Below, piece after piece: positions 60,048-64,000 of a stretch of DNA of 64,000 nucleotides (positions are counted from its first letter, which is position 1; every line of letters begins with the position of its first letter). Origin of the DNA: Pseudomonas inefficax. GTDB lineage: Bacteria > Pseudomonadota > Gammaproteobacteria > Pseudomonadales > Pseudomonadaceae. The notes beneath the pieces are model-generated. The model searched no databases. It saw nothing but the letters and a program-made list of their open reading frames with translations, and was not told the DNA's origin. The stretch spans positions 1-64,000 of the forward strand of contig NZ_OPYN01000108.1 in assembly GCF_900277125.1 (NCBI RefSeq), given 5' to 3'. The position numbers and the translations under genes were made by a program.

Positions 60048-60800
60048 TCAGTTGTAGATATCGAAAGCGAAGTACTTGCTGGCGATCTTCTGGTAGGTGC
60101 CGTTGGCGACGATCTGCTGCAGCGCGGTGTTCAGGCGCTGGCGCAGGGCTTCGTCGTCCTTGCGTACGGCGATGGCGGCATCGGCCTTGGTGTCGGCCAC
60201 GTCACCGAGGATCTTGCAGCAGTCCCCGCCGTTCTTGGTCATCCACTCGTGCAGCGGGAATTTGTCGGCAATCACCCCGTCCAGGCGGCCGGCGGCCAGG
60301 TCGGCGTTGGCTTCGTCCATGGTCGGGTACAGCTTCACGTCGGCACCGGCCTTGGCATAGACGTCTTCGGCGTAGATGGCCTGGGTGGACGAGGACTGGG
60401 CGCCAACGGTGTAGCCGTCGAAGTTGGTCTGGGCGTCGGTGATCTTGCTGTCCTTGGCCACGGCGACGGTCAGCGGGGTGCGGTAGTAGTGGTCGGTGAA
60501 GGCGATCTTCTTGCGCCGTTCTTCGGTGTTGATCATTGACGCGACCACTGCGTCGTACTTGCGTGCCATCAGCGCCGGGATGATGCCTTCCCAGTCCTGG
60601 GCCACCAGCGTGCACTCGACTTTCATCTGCTCGCACAGGGCATGGGTGATGTCGATGTCGAAGCCGTGCAACTGGTTATTGGCGTCGACATAGTTGAAGG
60701 GCGGGTAGGCGCCCTCGGTGGCGAAGCGCAGGGTTTCGGCACTGGCGGCACCCGACAGCAGCAGGGCACACGCACCCACCAAGGCCATGGTCTTGTTCAT
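60048..60800 (-). CDS. Amino-acid ABC transporter substrate-binding protein
   Basis: 250 aa from the ATG at 60800 with GAGG six bases ahead. Signal peptide ends at ASA|ET (residue 21). SBP_bac_3 core: LRFATEGAYPPFNYVDANNQLHGF, MARKYDAVVASMINTEERRKKIAFTD, and a disulfide pair at GDCCKILGD region. Lysine/arginine/ornithine-binding relatives share this pattern. It follows the RpiR gene by 22 bp. Confidence 0.92.
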   Translation of the reverse strand: MNKTMALVGACALLLSGAASAETLRFATEGAYPPFNYVDANNQLHGFDIDITHALCEQMKVECTLVAQDWEGIIPALMARKYDAVVASMINTEERRKKIAFTDHYYRTPLTVAVAKDSKITDAQTNFDGYTVGAQSSSTQAIYAEDVYAKAGADVKLYPTMDEANADLAAGRLDGVIADKFPLHEWMTKNGGDCCKILGDVADTKADAAIAVRKDDEALRQRLNTALQQIVANGTYQKIASKYFAFDIYN

Positions 60801-60822
60801 CTCGCACCTCATTGCACTCTTG

Positions 60823-61695
60823 CTATTGTTGTTTTCCCGTCGACCACGAGGTGTAGCCGACGAATTCGTTATGTAGAGCGGCAGTTGCTTCCAAGCGTTT
60901 TTCAACATCCGGTCCGAGCTTCTTGCAGACCTCGTTGACCATCAGGTGCACCCACGACAGCATGGTCGAGGTGGATTCCCAGAACAGGTTGAACTCGGTG
61001 GGGATGCGGAACACCTCGTCGGCGTTGGCATCGGCCCAGTCACAGAAGGGGTCGGTCACCAGGGTGACCGCAATGCCAGCCTCGCGCGCCTTCTGGCACA
61101 ACAGCAGGGCATGGCGGGAATAACGGCGGGCCTCGAACACCACCAGGGCGCTGTCTTCGGCGCGGCCCAGCAATACTTCGCCAAAGTGCCCGGCGCTGAT
61201 ATCGACCAGCTGCACGCCATCGCGCAGGTACTGCAGCAGGTGGCTCATGCACATGGCGATGCCGCGCTCGGTCTGGAAGCCGGCAATGAACACCCGCCGT
61301 TTGCTCGCCAGGCGCTGGGCGACACTGTGCCAGGCGCTGCCCTGGCGATACTCGTGCACGCGCACCAGGGCGGCGATCTCCAGCTCCAGGCTGCCGGCGT
61401 TGTCGCTGGCGTCTTGGTTCTGGCGGTAATCTTGCAGGCGATCGCCCACCAGCCACGGGCCATCGCCCAGGTCGTTCTGCAGGTCTTGCTTCAATGCCTT
61501 GAGATGGGCATAACCCAATGAACGACAGAAGCGGCCGACACTGGACTCGCTGACGCCCAGCTTGACGGCAATGCTGGCCGAGGTCTGGAACGGCAACTCA
61601 TGGAGGTTGGCGAGCATGTAGCTGGCGATCTTGCGGCCCGAAGCAGCGGCCCCTTCGAGGCTGTTTTCCAGGCGTTGCTTGATCGGTTGGCTCAT
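60823..61695 (-). CDS. RpiR family regulator (HTH plus SIS domain)
   Basis: 290 aa. N-terminal HTH (about 20-80: QTSASIAVKLGVSESSVGRFCRSLGY), then a SIS domain from about 130 (KRRVFIAGFQTERGIAMCMSHLL, LVVFEARRYSRHALLLCQKAREAGIAVTLVTD). SIS domains usually bind phosphosugars, but several pseudomonad RpiR proteins govern amino-acid catabolism. First gene of the transporter operon and divergent from dpkA. Candidate operators lie between them. Confidence 0.9.
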   Translation of the reverse strand: MSQPIKQRLENSLEGAAASGRKIASYMLANLHELPFQTSASIAVKLGVSESSVGRFCRSLGYAHLKALKQDLQNDLGDGPWLVGDRLQDYRQNQDASDNAGSLELEIAALVRVHEYRQGSAWHSVAQRLASKRRVFIAGFQTERGIAMCMSHLLQYLRDGVQLVDISAGHFGEVLLGRAEDSALVVFEARRYSRHALLLCQKAREAGIAVTLVTDPFCDWADANADEVFRIPTEFNLFWESTSTMLSWVHLMVNEVCKKLGPDVEKRLEATAALHNEFVGYTSWSTGKQQ

Positions 61696-61759
61696 GCTGC
61701 GGCTCCAGGGGTAAGGCTTGCGAAAGAAAATGGCTGTTTTCTGTCATCAAGTCAACATT

Positions 61760-61775
61760 TGACAGATAGCTGTCA
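61760..61775. promoter_or_regulatory. Candidate operator between the RpiR gene and dpkA
   Basis: TGACAG-ATAG-CTGTCA, 6-bp perfect arms. A second palindrome, CGTTGCAACG, lies at 61795-61804. Both are in the 143-bp divergent promoter region; which one RpiR binds is undecided. Confidence 0.45.
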
Positions 61776-61838
61776 CATGCCGGAAAGTTTTTGTCGTTGC
61801 AACGCTGTAGCCATTCCAATTCCAACAAGGAGCTTCAG

Positions 61839-62864
61839 ATGTCCGCACCTTCCACCAGCACCGTCGTGCGCGTGCCTTTTACCGAGCTGCAGGGCCTGTT
61901 GCAGAGCATCTTCCAGCGCCATGGCTGCAGCGAAAGCGTGGCCCGGGTACTGGCCCACAATTGCGCCAGCGCCCAGCGCGATGGTGCCCACAGCCATGGG
62001 GTGTTCCGCATGCCCGGCTATGTTTCGACATTGGCCAGCGGTTGGGTCGATGGCCAGGCCACGCCGAAGGTCAGCGACGTTGCGCCCGGTTATGTTCGCG
62101 TCGATGCCGCAGGCGGCTTCGCCCAGCCGGCGCTGGCGGCGGCCCGTGAACTTCTGGTGGCGAAGGCGCGCAACGCCGGTATCGCCGTACTGGCGATTCA
62201 CAACTCGCACCACTTCGCCGCGCTGTGGCCGGATGTGGAACCCTTTGCCGACGAAGGCCTGGTAGCCCTGAGCGTGGTCAACAGCATGACCTGTGTGGTG
62301 CCGCACGGCGCCCGCAAGCCGCTGTTCGGCACCAACCCCATCGCCTTTGCCGCACCCTGCGCCGAAAATGACCCGATCGTCTTCGACATGGCTACCAGCG
62401 CCATGGCCCATGGCGACGTGCAGATTGCCGCGCGCGCTGGCCAGCAGTTGCCCGAGGGCATGGGGGTGGATGCCAATGGTGAGCCGACCACCGACCCCAA
62501 GGCGATTCTGGAAGGTGGCGCCTTGCTGCCATTTGGCGGGCACAAGGGCTCGGCCTTGTCGATGATGGTGGAGTTGCTGGCGGCGGCACTGACTGGCGGG
62601 CATTTCTCCTGGGAGTTCGACTGGTCGGGGCACCCGGGGGCGAAGACGCCATGGACCGGGCAGCTGATCATCGTCATCGACCCGAGCAAGGCCGAGGGCG
62701 AGCGGTTTGCCCAGCGCAGCCGCGAGCTGGTCGAGCAGATGCAGGCGGTGGGGCTGACGCGCATGCCGGGCGAGCGGCGTTACCGCGAGCGCGAGGTGGC
62801 CGAGGAGGAGGGGGTGGCGTTGACCGAGCAGGAGTTGCAAGGGCTGAAAGAGTTGCTTGGCTGA
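61839..62864 (+). CDS. dpkA: Delta1-piperideine-2-carboxylate reductase (Ldh2/MDH2 family)
   Basis: 341 aa from the ATG at 61839 with AAGGAG upstream. The family fold is seen in LQGLLQSIFQRHGCSESVARVLAHN, NSHHFAALWPDVEPFADEGLVAL, and the conserved histidine near DGAHSHGVFRMPGY. In P. putida DpkA reduces the cyclic imine from D-lysine to L-pipecolate with NADPH, and also the pyrroline analogue from D-proline. The neighbouring aminotransferase and RpiR regulator support this over a malate/lactate dehydrogenase. Confidence 0.9.
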   Translation: MSAPSTSTVVRVPFTELQGLLQSIFQRHGCSESVARVLAHNCASAQRDGAHSHGVFRMPGYVSTLASGWVDGQATPKVSDVAPGYVRVDAAGGFAQPALAAARELLVAKARNAGIAVLAIHNSHHFAALWPDVEPFADEGLVALSVVNSMTCVVPHGARKPLFGTNPIAFAAPCAENDPIVFDMATSAMAHGDVQIAARAGQQLPEGMGVDANGEPTTDPKAILEGGALLPFGGHKGSALSMMVELLAAALTGGHFSWEFDWSGHPGAKTPWTGQLIIVIDPSKAEGERFAQRSRELVEQMQAVGLTRMPGERRYREREVAEEEGVALTEQELQGLKELLG

Positions 62865-62865
62865 C

Positions 62866-62950
62866 CCGGCCTCTTCGCGGGCTCGCCCGCTCCCACAGTG
62901 ATATCACCGCCCTTGGGACCTGTGGGAGCGGGCATGCCCGCGAAGAATCC
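62866..62950. repeat. REP pair after dpkA
   Basis: CCCGGCCTCTTCGCGGGCTCGCCCGCTCCCACAG facing CCTGTGGGAGCGGGCATGCCCGCGAAGAA. Between dpkA and the aminotransferase gene. Confidence 0.88.
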
Positions 62951-63008
62951 AGCACAGATCTTCAGCCATGCAATGTTGCATAGACAACCTTGCACAATAG
63001 TTGATGTT

Positions 63009-63037
63009 CCTGAGCCCGCACTCCGGGTATGCTCAGG
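63009..63037 (+). other. Hairpin in the leader of the aminotransferase gene
   Basis: Outer stem CCTGAG / CTCAGG with an inner CCCG / CGGG, ending 41 bases before the GTG start. GGCTGCCTTTT follows, so attenuation or partial termination is possible. Confidence 0.4.
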
Positions 63038-63078
63038 GCTGCCTTTTCGAACTGTCCTGATCCAAGGAGCTGCACGCT

Positions 63079-64000
63079 GTGTTCAAACATGTCGATGCCT
63101 ATGCCGGCGACCCGATCCTCTCGTTGATGGAAACCTTCAAGGCCGACCCGCGCGCCGACAAGGTCAACCTGAGTATCGGCCTGTACTACGATGAGGCCGG
63201 CGTGGTGCCGCAACTGGCGGCTGTGGATGCGGTGGAAAAACGCATCGCCGGCCAGGACCACGAAGCCTCGCTGTACCTGCCGATGGAAGGCCTGGCCAGC
63301 TACCGCCAGGCGATCCAGGCGCTGCTGTTCGGTGCCGATCACCCGGCCGTGACCGGCGGGCGCGTCGCCACCGTGCAGACCGTGGGCGGTTCCGGCGCTC
63401 TCAAGGTCGGTGCCGACTTCCTCAAGCGCTACTTCCCGCAGTCCGAAGTCTGGGTCAGCAACCCGACCTGGGACAACCACCGCGCCATCTTCGAAGGCGC
63501 CGGCTTCAAGGTGCATACCTACCCGTATTTCGATCAGGCCACCCGTGGCGTGGACTTCGACGGCATGCTGGCCACCCTGCAGACCCTGCCGGCCAACAGC
63601 GTGGTGCTGCTGCACCCGTGCTGCCACAACCCCACCGGCGCCGACCTGGAACAGCACCAGTGGCAACAGGTGGTTGAAGTGGTCAAGGCACGCCAGCTGA
63701 TCCCGTTCCTCGACATCGCCTACCAGGGCTTCGCCGAGGGCCTGGTGGAAGATGCCTACGCCATCCGCGAAATGGCCCGCGCCGGCGTGCCGTGCCTGGT
63801 CAGCAACTCGTTCTCGAAGATCTTCTCGCTGTACGGCGAGCGGGTTGGCGGCCTGTCGGTGGTCTGCGACGATGACGCCACCGCGCAGAGCGTGCTGGGC
63901 CAGCTCAAGGCTACCGTACGCCGCAACTACTCCAGCCCGCCCAACTTCGGTGCCCAACTGGTGGCTGGCGTGCTCGGCGATGCCGGCCTGAATGCCCAGT
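63079..64000 (+). CDS. amaC: Aromatic/D-lysine aminotransferase, truncated by the window edge
   Basis: GTG start with AAGGAG nine bases upstream. 307 residues are visible of about 398 usual. Family I aminotransferase of the TyrB/AspC type: [39 protein letters not shown] and the PLP-binding lysine in [16 protein letters not shown]. TyrB-like enzymes act on aromatic amino acids and aspartate; in P. putida the copy beside dpkA (AmaC) transaminates D-lysine. The symbol is given from that neighbourhood. The 3' end is outside the window. Confidence 0.88.
   Translation, partial: MFKHVDAYAGDPILSLMETFKADPRADKVNLSIGLYYDEAGVVPQLAAVDAVEKRIAGQDHEASLYLPMEGLASYRQAIQALLFGADHPAVTGGRVATVQTVGGSGALKVGADFLKRYFPQSEVWVSNPTWDNHRAIFEGAGFKVHTYPYFDQATRGVDFDGMLATLQTLPANSVVLLHPCCHNPTGADLEQHQWQQVVEVVKARQLIPFLDIAYQGFAEGLVEDAYAIREMARAGVPCLVSNSFSKIFSLYGERVGGLSVVCDDDATAQSVLGQLKATVRRNYSSPPNFGAQLVAGVLGDAGLNAQ

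Noticed and set aside
1..64000. tRNA, rRNA, insertion sequences or prophage
   Set aside because: No cloverleaf-type CCA-ending gene, rRNA segment, transposase, integrase or phage structural gene was seen by eye.

Overview
The window reads as chromosome of a fluorescent pseudomonad of the Pseudomonas putida group. Coding is dense and GC-rich, with strong AGGAG-type ribosome binding sites. At least 23 intergenic sites carry P. putida-type REP palindromes in two flavours, CGGG..CCCGCTCCCACAGG and GTAGGAGCGGCCTTGTG. The right third has the same gene order I remember for P. putida KT2440 PP_3590-PP_3603 (D-lysine and glucarate/galactarate genes); that comparison is from memory. I see no rRNA, tRNA, CRISPR array, phage gene or complete insertion sequence.

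Left end (1-9633). A truncated secreted protein with its ribosome binding site inside a hairpin is followed by a catabolic cluster I cannot name. The cluster holds a luciferase-like (LLM) flavin monooxygenase, two paralogous flavin reductases, an aldehyde dehydrogenase, an alpha/beta hydrolase, a DUF1185 protein, a carboxymuconolactone-decarboxylase-like protein, a NUDIX hydrolase, a FadR-type GntR regulator and a divergent NCS1 permease. Three near-identical operator-like sites (core TGGTATACCATAATA) precede its three transcription units. The gene content resembles the Rut (uracil) and Tgn (trigonelline) ring-opening pathways but matches neither, so the probable substrate is an N-heterocycle.

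Middle (9771-47833). A chemoreceptor is followed by a flavoprotein NAD(P)H oxidoreductase with a divergent Rrf2 regulator. Next is an AraC / AhpD-like / acyl-CoA-dehydrogenase-like / SsuABC-like ABC module, then argC with a GNAT gene and a LysR regulator, an SDR-tautomerase pair with its LysR regulator, a BCCT transporter and several small conserved genes. A three-subunit molybdenum oxidoreductase ([2Fe-2S], Mo, tri-heme cytochrome c) with its XdhC chaperone follows. Then come an OsmC-YcaO fusion, a methyltransferase, a TonB siderophore receptor, a YdcZ-type transporter, a quinone oxidoreductase flanked by two LysR genes, and a tandem REP array.

Right end (48037-64000). A GntR regulator faces the operon kdgD-gudP-garD-KGSADH, which converts galactarate to 2-oxoglutarate; a perfect palindrome lies upstream of kdgD. 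Next come a PuuD-like amidotransferase with a nested hairpin upstream, and an RpiR-controlled amino-acid ABC transporter with an AmaD-like D-amino-acid dehydrogenase. Divergent from these are dpkA and a truncated amaC/tyrB-like aminotransferase, consistent with D-lysine catabolism through piperideine-2-carboxylate to pipecolate.
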